NCBI GenBank assembly: GCA_028564705.1 | Contig: JAPXFQ010002662.1 | Location: 1,922,001-1,986,000, forward strand | Reading direction: 5' to 3' | DNA length: 64,000 nucleotides | From: Apricaphanius iberus | Lineage: Eukaryota; Chordata; Actinopteri; Cyprinodontiformes; Aphaniidae | Shown: piece by piece, positions 12,301 through 23,189 of the stretch | Position numbering within the stretch: the stretch's first letter is position 1 | How the letters are laid out: the number at the start of each line of letters is the position of its first letter | The notes under the pieces: generated by a model | Told to the model about the DNA's origin: nothing | The model's database searches: none | Seen by the model: only the letters and a program-made list of their open reading frames with translations | Position numbers and translations under genes: made by a program

Positions 12301-13255
12301 AAGAAAATATAATTTTTATGTGTAGATTTTATACAAATAAAACAAATTAACAAATTTCAGCAGAAAAAACACTTAAGCAATTTCAGTTTTTCCCATATAA
12401 AGTTATGGAACTAATACTGTAGGATTATGTTTGTGTATGTTAGAACAGGTTAAAGTACTTCTAGAGACGATGTGCAGTGCTAACTAGGATTGTAACTCGG
12501 GCTGGATGATATTGAAAAAAACATATTAATAAAAAAATTGTCATATTGATAGATATCGATAATTATCGATAAAAAAATCACATAATATAAAAAATATATT
12601 TTAAGTGCCTCCTGAGTAATTTTGTTATTCTTCAATGAACTAATTTCAACTAAGAATAAAATTAATTACATTTTCAAAAACTTCTTTTTATCATAAGTAA
12701 GTTTGTAAGACACAGAAACAAACCAAGACCTGAGTAACATCAGTAAATACAAATAAAAGTATTATTTTTAACCATTATATTATATATTTTTTAACTCATG
12801 TTAGTTATTTAAATTATTTATTTTTATGCTTTTTAATCTTTTAAACATTTTATGACACATAATATTAATGGCTGAAACCTTTGGTTTAGTTTATCAATAA
12901 AGCCTATTCAAATTCACTTCAGCTCTTCAGCTGTAGGCTAAAGCTAACAAGCTACTCACCAGTGTTGATGGGCTCCAACACTGCAGCTCAGTCACTGAGC
13001 AGAAGCCAGCAGGTCTATCCAACCCCTGTTATGTTTTTATAAGCGTTCTTTCGCTTCTGAGGACCAGGAGCAGAACCGAGGGGAGATTTTAACAGCCACA
13101 GATGTTAGCAGTGCGACGCGACCTGGGTACGTTTTCTGTGTCTCTCTGTAACTCTGTGTCCAGACCAAGCGCGATAGGAGCGACTAGAGCTTCAGGTTTA
13201 CATGTAAAATCAATGGAGGAGCGCGATGAAGAGTTTCAGTGATTCTGTGACTGTC

Positions 13256-13387
13256 ATGGAGTCACAGCCTTAGCAGGACATGGAGGAAATACTGATAAAC
13301 ACCGTGGCTAATCACCCCGAGCTACATGACACAAGCAGTTTTCAATACAGAGACAGAAAAAAAGAAAAAAACTATTTAGACAGGAAT
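13256..13387 (+). pseudogene. MADF-domain N-terminus, left arm copy
   Basis: The translation gives MESQP, a stop, then MEEILINTVANHPELHD and a run ending in NYLDRN. The order (I/L)I..V..HPEL.D....YRDR..K matches the first helix and turn of the MADF DNA-binding domain. PIF/Harbinger elements commonly encode a Myb/SANT or MADF partner protein beside the transposase. The in-frame TAG at codon 6 and loss of the rest of the domain make this a fragment. It is the mirror copy of 13818-13949. Confidence 0.55.
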
Positions 13388-13817
13388 GCACCTCTCGGCC
13401 TAGAACTGAGCCTTGAAACTGCCTCCTCACCTGGTTTCCTGGTAGCAGCTCCCGCACCACGTATCTGTAGCTCACCAAACCCCCAGTGCAGCGGTCCCAG
13501 CTCTACCGGAGGCTAGGCCGAACACGTAATCCACTCTGTCCTCCATCAGCTCGGTCCATAATCCACCGCCAGCTGCATTGTAGCCACAGCTCCGCTGAAG
13601 GCCAGTTTGCGCATGAAAATACAATATTTGAAGCGCGACCAGTTCGCGTTGTACACGCTTCAAGGTGCGAATGTTCAAGCTTCCAGCTGGGGGCATGTGG
13701 CGCATTTTGACGCTTTTGGTGTGGACACACAGTAACGGTGGGCTCACTTCTAGGCTGAGAGGTGCTTTTACAGCAACAACGGCTCTTTTAAGAGCCACCC
13801 ACAAACCTCTTAAGAAC

Positions 13818-13949
13818 ATTCCTGTCTAAATAGTTTATTTTTTTATTTCTGTCTCTGTATTGAAAACTGCTTGTGTCATGTAGCTCGGGGTGATTAGCCA
13901 CCGTGTTTATCAGTATTTCCTCCATGTCCTGCTGAGGCTGTGACTCCAT
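13818..13949 (-). pseudogene. MADF-domain N-terminus, right arm copy
   Basis: On the - strand the arm encodes MESQPQQDMEEILINTV and then the same HPELHD ... YRDRNKK ... YLDRN block as the left arm, here without the early stop. An upstream open frame reaches 14213 but has no recognisable domain. After NYLDRN the frame continues into unrelated sequence and stops, so only about 40 residues of a roughly 85-residue MADF domain remain. Confidence 0.55.
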
Positions 13950-15526
13950 GACAGTCACAGAATCACTGGAACTCTGTCCCCTGATTGGTTGTCGCGGCGC
14001 GATTTGACGCTGGAGTTCAGATTTTTCCAACTCGAGCGATAGACGCCTTGAGCGCGAATGCACAAAATGCACCACATAAAAAGCAGCACAAATTTTCCAT
14101 CGCATCTGTAGCGCGAATTGGTCGCGCGAATCAGGCAGAAAAGCTTTTACGCAACGCAAATCTGCTTCTGAAGTGTCGCAGGACCCCAAGTCACGCTTCT
14201 TCGCGCTCCTCAATTGATTTTACATGTAAACCTGAAGCTCTAGTCGCTTCTATCGCGTTTGGTCGGGACACAGCGTAAAAGATTCATGCGATAAACTTTT
14301 TTTTTTTTATCGACCCCTTTTTTTTCTATCGCACCACACATCTATCGATAGATTTATATTGCTATCGAATTATCGTCCAGCCCTAGTTGTAACAGTACAC
14401 CAAAGTTCTCGGTTCAGTACGTACCATGGTTCAATTTCCTGATTCGGTTAATTTTCAGTACAGTCAGGAACAAAGTGAAAAAAAAAGTTTTTGGGTGTAA
14501 TGATATTTAAAGAGCAGGTTATGGGTTAGAGCCCTCATTAAACCATTGTTTAGAGAAATCTACATATTTCATGTTTAAAAAAGGTACCCGTACACAAATT
14601 ATTTTGTCATTGGAAGTGTTTTGTGAAAAGATGCGACTTGCCAGACCAGACAAGACTGGTGTCCCATACATGTCAGCGCGATCAATAGAAAACTATGGAT
14701 TTTGATAATGTTTCTTTAACAACCCACAAATCCCACTGCTTCTAATCTTATAATATTCTTTCAACAAAGTTTGTTATTTGCAGATGTTAGACTATAAAAC
14801 GTACAATGCACAGCTCTGCGTAGGTCCGAGCCTCTGATCGATCCGTGATCGTGTCTCCCGCCTGCCACAGGCTAAGAAGCAGCTGCTGACAGTGTTCTGA
14901 TAAGGCTTTATACACCTGATCTTTGCTTCAGTATCCCTTATTATGTTCCCATCACATCATCAGGTCTGAAGTAAGTGTCAGCAATGACTGCATTTTTCAT
15001 AGCCATAGGAGAAGTTAAGTCCAAGCATTGTCAGCTGCACAAAAATGCACCGAGGCACAGAAGATAATGCTTTCTTTTTCCTTTTTTTTTTTTTTTTTTT
15101 TGGAAACCTGTGGATTTGATGCCCTGATTGTACATCCTCCAAAAACATAATAATTTATTATATTTAAGAAAAATAAACATAATCCAAAAATAGTGAACGT
15201 ACTGACTCTCAAAGACACAAGCTAACAGTGTACTCCGGTGCTGCCAGAAGACAAGGTTGTTTTGAAGCTGACGTCCTCCCAAAAGGAGGGCTTTCACGAT
15301 AGAGGCAGGTATTTCAGCTCCCGCTGTCAATTAAGAGTCAATGGCCATAATGTCTGCAAGCAGAAGGCTGGTCTGTTTGTTTGCATTGGTGTATCTATTA
15401 CTGACTAAAGTGCAATGCAGTTATACATCCGTCTGGAAACTCAGTACATGCATGCGTACTGACCGAGGAGTCCGTACCAAGAAATTCAAATACAAAGAGG
15501 TGTACCGCCACACCCTTAGTGCATAC

Positions 15527-16867
15527 TGTATTTTCCAAATGGTTAAAAAAACTCAGCAGATAGGAAATAAAATTAGAACAACAAAGCTTGTGTACGAATG
15601 AGAAGTCTAACCTCAGTGAATTTTTGGAACAAAAAATGTTTTCTTCATTCAGTAAGGTTACTCACAGTGGGTAGAGTTGCCAGAAATGTTAATTAAATTC
15701 AGTTTATGTGTTTAGCACCAAATCATAACACATCATTTAGTAATTCTTTACCAGTCATCTAAATTATAATCACTTTAATCATACATACATTCCAATATGT
15801 TCAAAAGTTTTCTAAGGAAACCTAGTTGATTGTATGGGGTTTCAATGTTTCTGTCCCCTAGGGGCCACCGTCTGTCATTTATTCACAGCTTCAGCTCTGA
15901 GCTCTTTAAACCCTCCATTACACACTCGTCTATCATTGGAAACTCCATAAGTAATGTATCTCTGATATTTAGTTGTAGGTTAAGCGATAAGATAAACATA
16001 ATGCCTCATGTAGGCCTGAACTGTTTTTCAAACCTCAAGAGCAAAAAGTAATTCCTTTCTCACAGCTCTGCAGAGCAAATTTGGAGTTAATCTGTCAAAG
16101 CGTTACTCTGGCCTGCTGACTGTTCTGAAGAGGTCCGGTGTTTGTATGTGTGCGCTCTCCTCAGGCCAGAGCTGTTCGTGTGTGAGATTACTGACTTTGT
16201 GACTCAGGATGGGCTTGGTTTACTGCACTGTTGATGCCTCATTACACAGCATGCTTCGTCAATAGTATTTTTAGTTTGTATGTGTGTGTGGCTATTTGCC
16301 TTTGGTATCATGTTGCTTTGCAGACCTTGCACAAATGGATGCTTTAAAGAGGCTGAAGAAATATTTAGGCCCTCACTGAACTCTGAATTAAGTTGAGTCT
16401 GAGTTTGTTTAAAAAACAAGACATCGCATTGAGCATTTATCAATGTTGCTGTAGGTCTACTGTCCCCTTTTTAGATTTGATGTTCCATAAGTTTCTCTCC
16501 AGTTTCCTGTAATAAGAGGACAAGCCCTTCTTTTTCCATCAGATTCTTAGAACAGCAGTGTCAGATTTATACTTGGGGACCAAATAATTTAAGATGATCA
16601 GAAAGCCTCTTTAAATTTGAAGTTGTTTTACCTCCTAAACTTCAAACCACCAGAGGGGGTCATCTAAGCCCCTTTTGCACTACACTCTGTAATGCCTGAT
16701 TCTTCTGGGCGGACATTTCGAAAGGTAACGCCACAAAGGAGAAAAATTATAATATGCCATTGTTTTTCGGCTATTTATTTTGGGTAGATCAGGCGCCATT
16801 CTGTGACATTACTTCATATGCGCACTGCCAGGCCAATCAGTAGTTACCACTACGGAGGTATGCATGA
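15527..16867. other. Unassigned intergenic DNA
   Basis: No gene is supported. A splice-acceptor-like CTCTCCTCAG ends at 16165 and is followed by a 24-codon open frame (PELFVCEITDFVTQDGL...). This is noted as a possible alternative terminal exon, but nothing confirms it. Confidence 0.3.
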
Positions 16868-17600
16868 GACACTGTTGTAGTCCAGTCACCATCTCTCAAG
16901 TCCAACTCACACTCAAATGCAAGTACTAGTCTCATAGGATTAGTCCAAGTCGAGTGCCTAGATCCTACTGGTTGAGTCAAAGTAAAGGCGCTAGGTCCTC
17001 TTAAGTCTGTGTCCAAGTCCCAAAAAGAATCTTCCAGTCCAAGTCAAGTCATCATCACCTGACAGCAAGTCAAAAATAAGAGAGCGGGGTTGTAAATAAA
17101 AAATAAAAAAATGGCAGCCATACATGGTTAATGTTATCTAAAAATAAATTGTACTGTGCAATCACCAAGGTGACTGGGGTAGCATGTGCAAAACAATAAA
17201 ATAAGCCTAAAACAAATCGAAAACAATGATCAACATTTCACCTGTACACTTACAAAGGTTTTGGGAAGTTATTAAACTTGTCCCTAAATCTGACCTAATA
17301 TAACAAGCCAATTAGCGTTGGTTATACCATGGTGTGTGTCAATATTTGATTCAGATTGGCTGGAAGGTGTACGTTAAAAAATAATAATGTACACCTCCGC
17401 ATCGTCCATTATTTTCTGATATTGGACAGCTCGTCTGACCTTATCCCTTACTTAAATGCTAATTCCAACAATGGCAATTTATCATGTCTGAGTCCAAATT
17501 TAAGTGCTGATGTTGCTAGTCAAAGTGCAATTCATGCCGGTCAAGTCACAAGTCCCAGAAAAGTTACTCAAGTAAGGAATTGAGCCAAAGTCCATTCCTG
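16868..17600. repeat. Degenerate dispersed repeat rich in AAGTCCAAGTC words
   Basis: 16880-17075 and 17485-17600 contain many diverged copies of words such as CAAGTCC, GAGTC and AAGTCAAG, a familiar fish repeat style. The middle (about 17310-17450) belongs to a different repeat shared with 49280-49740 (GGCTGGA.GGTGTAC.TTAAAAA and TCCATTATTTTCTGAT), which suggests one repeat inserted in another. Confidence 0.45.
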
Positions 17601-18250
17601 GCGTGAGAGTGACATCACTTTACCGGACCAATCAATCCACAGGTAGGTGTTTAGGATCGCCTCTGTAATCTTCAGACTGAGCCAGATGTAGTTCCTAATA
17701 AGGTGTCGGCTCAGTGCAGACTAAGCCAGTGGAAATAGACTAAAAATGGGTTTAGCCTGTTCAGGCTGGGCACAGCACACCCTAGTGAAAAATTACTTAA
17801 CTGAGACTAAACATCACCAAACCCAAAACAAATGCCTAGCGAAACTCCCACAAAACCTTCAGCAGCATACTTCTTATATCCAACACACAAAACCCCACCT
17901 GCGTCCATGTACTTTATGCAGATTTTACTTTGCTTCCGATGCACTTGTTTAATTTGCTTCTTGCAAACAGCATTGTGGGACAGTTTTGCATTGGGCATAC
18001 TCCTAATGATGACCACAGATGGAAATATACTGACCAAACTGGCATCAAACCAAACTAGAGAACCCATATCTTCGTCATATCTGCAAGGACCACCTGTCTT
18101 CTCCTTGCAGATACTTCTCTAGCTTATCTTCAATTTTTTCAAAAACAATTTATGCCCAACACTCAGTGGGTTTACATGGGGTAAGAGACAACCAAACTAA
18201 ATTAGAACTTTTAAATGCATGTATAAACCTGAATCTAGCTGAAGTTAGAC
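17601..18250. other. Unassigned intergenic DNA
   Basis: Open frames occur on both strands but none has a recognisable motif or codon pattern. No RNA gene is seen. Confidence 0.3.
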
Positions 18251-18640
18251 TGAATTCAATTCCATTTCAGTCTATGTATTTATATAGCACCTGTTCATAA
18301 TATGTAATCTAAAGGCACTTTATGAGAAAAGTTATTTAAATTCAATCATACATACATACATACATACATACATACATACCATCCAATCAGTTTCTATTTA
18401 AGGAATCTTGTTAGCATTGACTCCTCCTTAATGAACATAACGACAGACAGTCGCCTGCATTGTGTCGTTGAGTTCACAGTAATTCCTCATACTAAATAGG
18501 CATGTAGCGACTGTGGATAAGAAAAACTCCCCTTTAACAGGAAGAAACCTCCAGCAGAACCTTGGTTAATAAAGGCGTTCATCTCCCACAACTTACTGGG
18601 GTTTGAGAAGACAGAGCAGAGACACAGAAAAAACAAGGAA
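18251..18640 (-). mobile_element. L2 LINE 3' tail fragment with (CATA)n
   Basis: Two blocks match the 3' tail of the L2-type LINEs at 22163-26410 and 52590-57775 when read on the - strand: TATATAAATACATAGACTGA-like sequence with a nearby CTCATAAAGTGCC (18258-18330), and CTGGAGGTTTCTTCCTGTTA with AAAGGGGAGTTTTTC (about 18515-18560). A CATA tetranucleotide run (about 18345-18379) lies between them. Confidence 0.6.
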
Positions 18641-21267
18641 CTGAACTGGCCTGCTTTTAATTAAGCTAAGAAACCCAGATAATGCGGTTAAAACAAAGCA
18701 TTTCTCTGCATGTAAATGACATCCGAGGTTAGTCAAGCTGTCACCACTCTGGACACTTTCCAACTGACGTAACTGCAATTTTAGCGCTATTACAGATTTC
18801 TCTTTTTAAGCTAGGCTAGCATTTCTTAAACACTAGCCTCCATGTGTATATTCTATAGAATGTTGATCTCTATCTTCACTTTTGAGATTTCCAAAATGCT
18901 GCCAAAATTTCCAATTTTAACATGAGGTGGAAAGCTCAAAAGGACAAAACAAAACATTTTGGTGTGATATGTTCAGCCTTCCTGTTATCTGCTGTAAGTC
19001 GTGCACTATCTTGCTTTCTCAATGAACTGCAGACAAGTTTAACATGTCAAGAGAAAATGTATCACTTTTAAATAGCTTCTAATGAGCTCCCGGTACTGAT
19101 AGCTGAGGTTGAGTTTTTTTTTGTTTTTTTTCATTTAGCAACATAATCCACACTGAAGAGTATTGTCAGCACAGCTTGTCTCCCCCTAGTGGATTTTAGG
19201 CTGTTATCAGATATAGAGGTGAAGTATTCAACATAAGTTTCACAAATGCATGCAAATAAAGAGCTGCTAAAAGGAGGTGGTTTTGGAATCTGAGACATAT
19301 GAGTTCCTCCGAGAGCACAAAATGTCTAGTGGGTAGGAGTGACGCATTGGTGGTTTGTGTGTTTCATTTAGACTGTAAACTTAAACATTCCATATTCAGG
19401 GTAAGGCCAACTTTTGTATTGAGATGGGAATATTTCCCCCCTCAATTCAGATTATTGTGCAGCTTTTTTATTGTCCCAGAAACAGAGCAGCGCGTAGATA
19501 AATTAATGGGCCCCCTCTACAGGCAGATATAAAAAGGCTGATATATCTTGAAAAATATCATTTTTACGTGTTTCGACACCATGGGCAGCTCAGCTGAACA
19601 GAGGTCAGGATATTCTCATAAATCTGAGAGCTACCTATCACTGCTCCAAATTGTTTATATTCTTAGTTTTTAAACAGTTGGAAGGAGGTTTTCGTAATAT
19701 CTACATTCCTGGGTTCAACCGATTGACTTAACCCAAACAGATCAAAGTGATGTCATCACACTGCTGCAAGGACCTGAAACAGGAAATCTTGGTGATAAGG
19801 GATCTGAGCATTAAAGGCTGCATGTTGTGACAATTTTTTCTACTTGGGTCTTCCAAAATATGCACATTAAGTCTCAGCGGTTCGGGGGGGCAATAAAAAC
19901 AAACTGTCTGCCTCCCAAGGGTTTCTGCACTTTAAAGTTGCTTAGGTTAGGATTGTGATGCCAGTGAATACAGTGTGTGTGCCTGCTGAAGGTTGAACAG
20001 TTTTGGGTTTGTTTGTTTTTCTCCAGGGAGGAGGTTCTTGTTTAATGTATTAATGCGGTCCTGAAACATCCTGCCTATTTATAGGTTTTGTACTTTTCTG
20101 TCACGGAAATTTTTTTTCTTCTGTGACTTCTCTTCATTTTTGTTCAACTTACGATGTTAACGTCCCCTTTTGTAACAGTTTGTGAATTTTTGTCATATGT
20201 ACAGATGCATGAAATGTCCCTGTGATGTCGCCTTAACTGCTGTGAATATTGTATATACTTTACTGTATTTCTTATCACTTCATCAGTAAAGACCTCGCAT
20301 GTCAAAACAAACGTCTTTTACAAACTGTCTGCACCCCCTGAGGAATTTCTCTTTAAGTGGTTGTGAACACAGGACTCAACACTTTGTAAAAATATTCATT
20401 TATTAAATCAGTCTTTAAAATTTTGGAATTGTATGGAACTTGCTTTGATTGTCTTTGAGGTCTAAGTATTAAATCATTAAAATTTAAAAGACAATTCGAA
20501 AAATATTTTGGACCTCTTACTTTGCCCCTGGGTACTAAATTAAAACTAGAAAAAAATTATATATGTAAAAAAGTATATCAAGTCAACGGTAGTCCTGACT
20601 TGAGAAATAAAAGAATTTTAGATTTTAAAATGACATGAAAAAGAAATTATGAGCCAACTTCAGTGATTGTGATTTTCGGAACATGCAGAAAATAAAACCT
20701 ATGTGAGCATTTTTCAAAGTTGATACATGTAAAAATTCTGCTTGTTCAACGCTTTTTAGTCCTTAACGGTTATTTTTACAAAATTAGAATTTTAAATCTA
20801 ACTGAGAATTTAAGGCTGATTTTACTACGGTGTGCAGGCTTTTAATGAGACCTGGAAAAACTGAGTGGGGGGGGGGGGATTAAGAACTCGGAAGAAATAC
20901 AGGAAAGCACAAAGGAAACAATGGAAGAAAGAAGTACACAAGTAACTTAATGAGGGTGGAAGGAAAGACAAAAGGATAGCAGAGTTTGAACGCAAACTGC
21001 ATTTAGACTTTTGGATGGGGAATATACCTTTTTTTCCATATGCAGCCAGAGCTGGAAAATACTAAAACCAAATTCCAGACTACATGGGAACCCTGTTTCC
21101 GAGGTAAATGTTTTATACTCAAATGTCTAGAAATTTGGGTGTGCAACACAATTACATTGTTAAATGTGTAAAGGCACAGGTAAGTTTGGTTTCACACCAA
21201 ATCTTATAGGCTTGTTTAAAAAAAAAAATAAACTAAATATTTTGTATGTATATAGTGTTTTTGTCTG
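18641..21267. other. Unassigned intergenic DNA
   Basis: No exon is supported. 20010-20310 has the look of a transcript end: a pyrimidine tract with CTCCAG at 20021-20026, then T-rich sequence with TGTATATACTTTACTG and an AGTAAA hexamer near 20285. A G run sits at 20868-20878. These are weak signals. Confidence 0.3.
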
Positions 21268-21345
21268 ATTCATCTACAGTTCATCCAAAAAGTATTCAGT
21301 GCTTCACTTTTCCCTGTCCCGTTATGTTACATTCCAAAATAGAAT
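21268..21345 (+). mobile_element. Tc1-like terminal inverted repeat (relic)
   Basis: The segment contains ACAGTTCATCCAAAAAGTAT, TCAGTGCTTCACTTTT and GTTATGTTACATTCCAAAAT. This is the same terminal-repeat family as 9728-9770, in the opposite orientation. It abuts a LINE reverse-transcriptase fragment directly, with no transposase between. Confidence 0.65.
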
Positions 21346-21347
21346 TA

Positions 21348-21745
21348 AAAAATCCGATGCTGAGGGACCGGGTGCTGGATGTGAAGTTACCCAGTTTCAC
21401 CTGCTGCCTCCTGTCAGTCAGGAAACTGGTAATCCACTGACAGGTGGAGGGAGGCACGGTGAGCTGGGACAGTTTTTGGTGGAGGAGCTCTGGGACGATG
21501 GTGTTAAATGCAGAGCTGAAGTCCACAAACAGGACCCGAGCGTAGGTACCTGCAGAGTCTAGGTGTTGCAGGATTGTAGTGGAGAGCCATGTTGACTGAG
21601 TCATCCACTGACCTGTTTGCTCTATAGGCGAACTGCAGGGGTCTAGCAGGGGATCCGTGATTTCCTTCAGGTGGGACAGCACCAGTCGCTCAAAGGATTT
21701 CATGACCACAGATGTCAGGGCGACTGGTCTGTAGTCATTTAATCC
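21348..21745 (-). pseudogene. LINE reverse transcriptase fragment (Rex/CR1-like)
   Basis: The - strand frame from about 21742 reads NDYRPVALTSVVMKSFERLV (RT motif 2 region), then RVLFVDFSSAFNTIVPELL with the first catalytic Asp in F.DFSSAFNT, then WITSFLTDRRQQVKLG. This is the fingers/palm portion of the polymerase of fish Rex/CR1-type non-LTR elements. The frame stays open across the segment, but both sides are lost: no endonuclease, no YADD box, no 3' tail. Compare the fuller copy at 50105-52565. Confidence 0.8.
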
Positions 21746-22248
21746 TGTGACATAGATGATATAGAACTCAAAAATCCAGACATAAGATTTCTTCAAATAT
21801 TCATTTTTAAATCTAAAATTCCAGATTTAAACATCAAGTATTTGGATTGGGCCCAAACCCAGAACTAAAAACAGCTAGATACAAAAAGGTAGATAAATGG
21901 CTTTTTTCTTTTTGAATTAACCCTTTTATTTGATTGCACTGTAACTGAGTTACAATGAGGAAAGTTCTCCCATTAAGAAATTATTGAGGGGTCTGAAATT
22001 CACATTGTAGGTACATCTCCTGTGAGAAACAGCATTCAGGTAAAAATAAATCATGAAATCACATTTTATGATCCTGAAATAATTTATTAGTATTTTTTGC
22101 ATCATTTAAGTATTGAACACCTGAGACAGTGTTAATGTTTAGTACAGAAGCCTTTGCAATAATTTTCAATTCAGTTTATTTATGTAGCGTCATTTCACAA
22201 CAGATGTCATCTCAAGGCACCTTGCAAGAAAAGTTATTACAATACAAT

Positions 22249-22917
22249 GGGTGTTTCTCACTGTAAAGGCGTCTCGCCTACCAAGGCACTGCCTGGGTTG
22301 GCGCCCTGCATATGAGCACACTGTCCTTCCTTGGTTAAAAAAAAAAGGTTTGGAACAGACTTGCCTTACGTGACCGGGGCTGCCGCCTTACGTGCTCTGT
22401 TTACGTCCCGCCCATCGTTGTAGCATTGTAGCTTAGTAATATTACTTCAACCATGAAACTGTACATGTATAACAAGCTTTACTTTTTTTTTGTATATGTC
22501 AGTTAAATCAAATATGCAAACGAAGTAGTACCTGGTAGCAACCGAAAAAGCAACTACTAAGCAACTAACCAACCATATATAACTGCTTTGGATCTAATAA
22601 ATAATAATAAAAAAATAAAACAAACATTTTAGATATAAGCCTGATGCTTTAAATTAGTTGACTTACGTTTAAAATAGAAATTTACCCCCGAAGTAGCTGC
22701 TGCCGGCTCCTACCACGCTGTATTCTGGGAAATTTTTGACCGACAGAAGGCATGAAGGCACGTCTGATGTATCCTTGGATAGTTAGCTAAACGGCTAACA
22801 AACGGGGGACAGATTCCTCGGTAGAACATGAACATTGGAACACGCCTTGGCGGTCCCTGATGACGTATCTCCTAGGCAAGGCATCAAGGTGAGGTTCCTG
22901 GGCATTGAGAAACACCC
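22249..22917. mobile_element. Small DNA transposon nested in the L2 tail
   Basis: The terminal inverted repeats GGGTGTTTCTCA (22249-22260) and TGAGAAACACCC (22906-22917) are perfect over 12 bases. The flanks carry a 3-base AAT duplication (22246-22248, 22918-22920). The intact L2 tail at 53681-53710 shows the empty-site sequence, confirming the insertion point. At 669 bases with no open frame it is non-autonomous. Confidence 0.8.
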
Positions 22918-23189
22918 AATGTTTAATCTAGGAATGAGAGAACCACAGAAAATTGCGTCGTGACTTCTCAGCAATCCCTCTCACTACGCAAGCATGAAGC
23001 GACAGTGGAGAGGAAAAACTCCCTTTTAACAGGAAGAAACCTCCAGCAGAACCAGGCTCAGCATCATCTGCCGAGACCGGCTGGGGTTTTGGAGAAGGCA
23101 GCAGAGACACAGAAAGAGTAACAGAAGTGATGCAGAAGCAGAAGTTGGAAGCAAGACGTGGACAACATTCCTCCACTGGAATGCCATCT

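Larger units (their letters stand above)
13152..14275. mobile_element. PIF/Harbinger-type non-autonomous element with inverted arms
   Basis: The ends are CTCTGTGTCCAGACC on the left and, on the - strand, CGCTGTGTCCCGACC on the right. Each end is flanked by TAA (13149-13151 and 14276-14278), the 3-base target of PIF/Harbinger elements. The terminal homology continues for well over 70 bases through ACATGTAAA and GCTTCAGG. Both arms carry the start of the same MADF-type coding sequence in opposite orientation. The centre (about 13400-13740) holds another Harbinger-like segment related to 35770-36331. It sits wholly inside the inner hAT. Confidence 0.65.
12497..14385. mobile_element. Inner hAT element nested in the outer hAT terminus
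   Basis: The left end is TCGGGCTGGATGATATTG; the right end on the - strand is TAGGGCTGGACGATAATTCG. Both run into ATCGATA-rich subterminal sequence, typical of fish hAT elements. The flanking octamers are ATTGTAAC (12489-12496) and GTTGTAAC (14386-14393), 7 of 8 identical. Its left flank is the terminus of the outer hAT, so it landed about 12 bases inside that element. No transposase is present. Confidence 0.75.
12485..15518. mobile_element. Outer hAT element, interrupted near its left end
   Basis: The left end TAGGATTGTAAC at 12485-12496 continues, after removal of the inner element, as AGTACACCAAAG at 14394. The right end read on the - strand is TAAGGGTGTGGCGGTACACC (15499-15518). The 8-base flanks are GTGCTAAC (12477-12484) and GTGCATAC (15519-15526), 6 of 8 identical, as expected for an aged hAT target-site duplication. 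About 1.1 kb of internal sequence remains at 14394-15518. No transposase frame survives. Confidence 0.6.

Noticed and set aside
13472..13819. 115-codon open frame on the - strand
   Set aside because: It lies in the centre of the Harbinger-type foldback element; no domain recognised and the frame joins unrelated segments.
15341..15601. 86-codon open frame beginning with a signal-peptide-like stretch (LVCLFALVYLLLTKVQCS)
   Set aside because: It crosses the right end of the outer hAT element and its target duplication, so the frame cannot be an old host gene.
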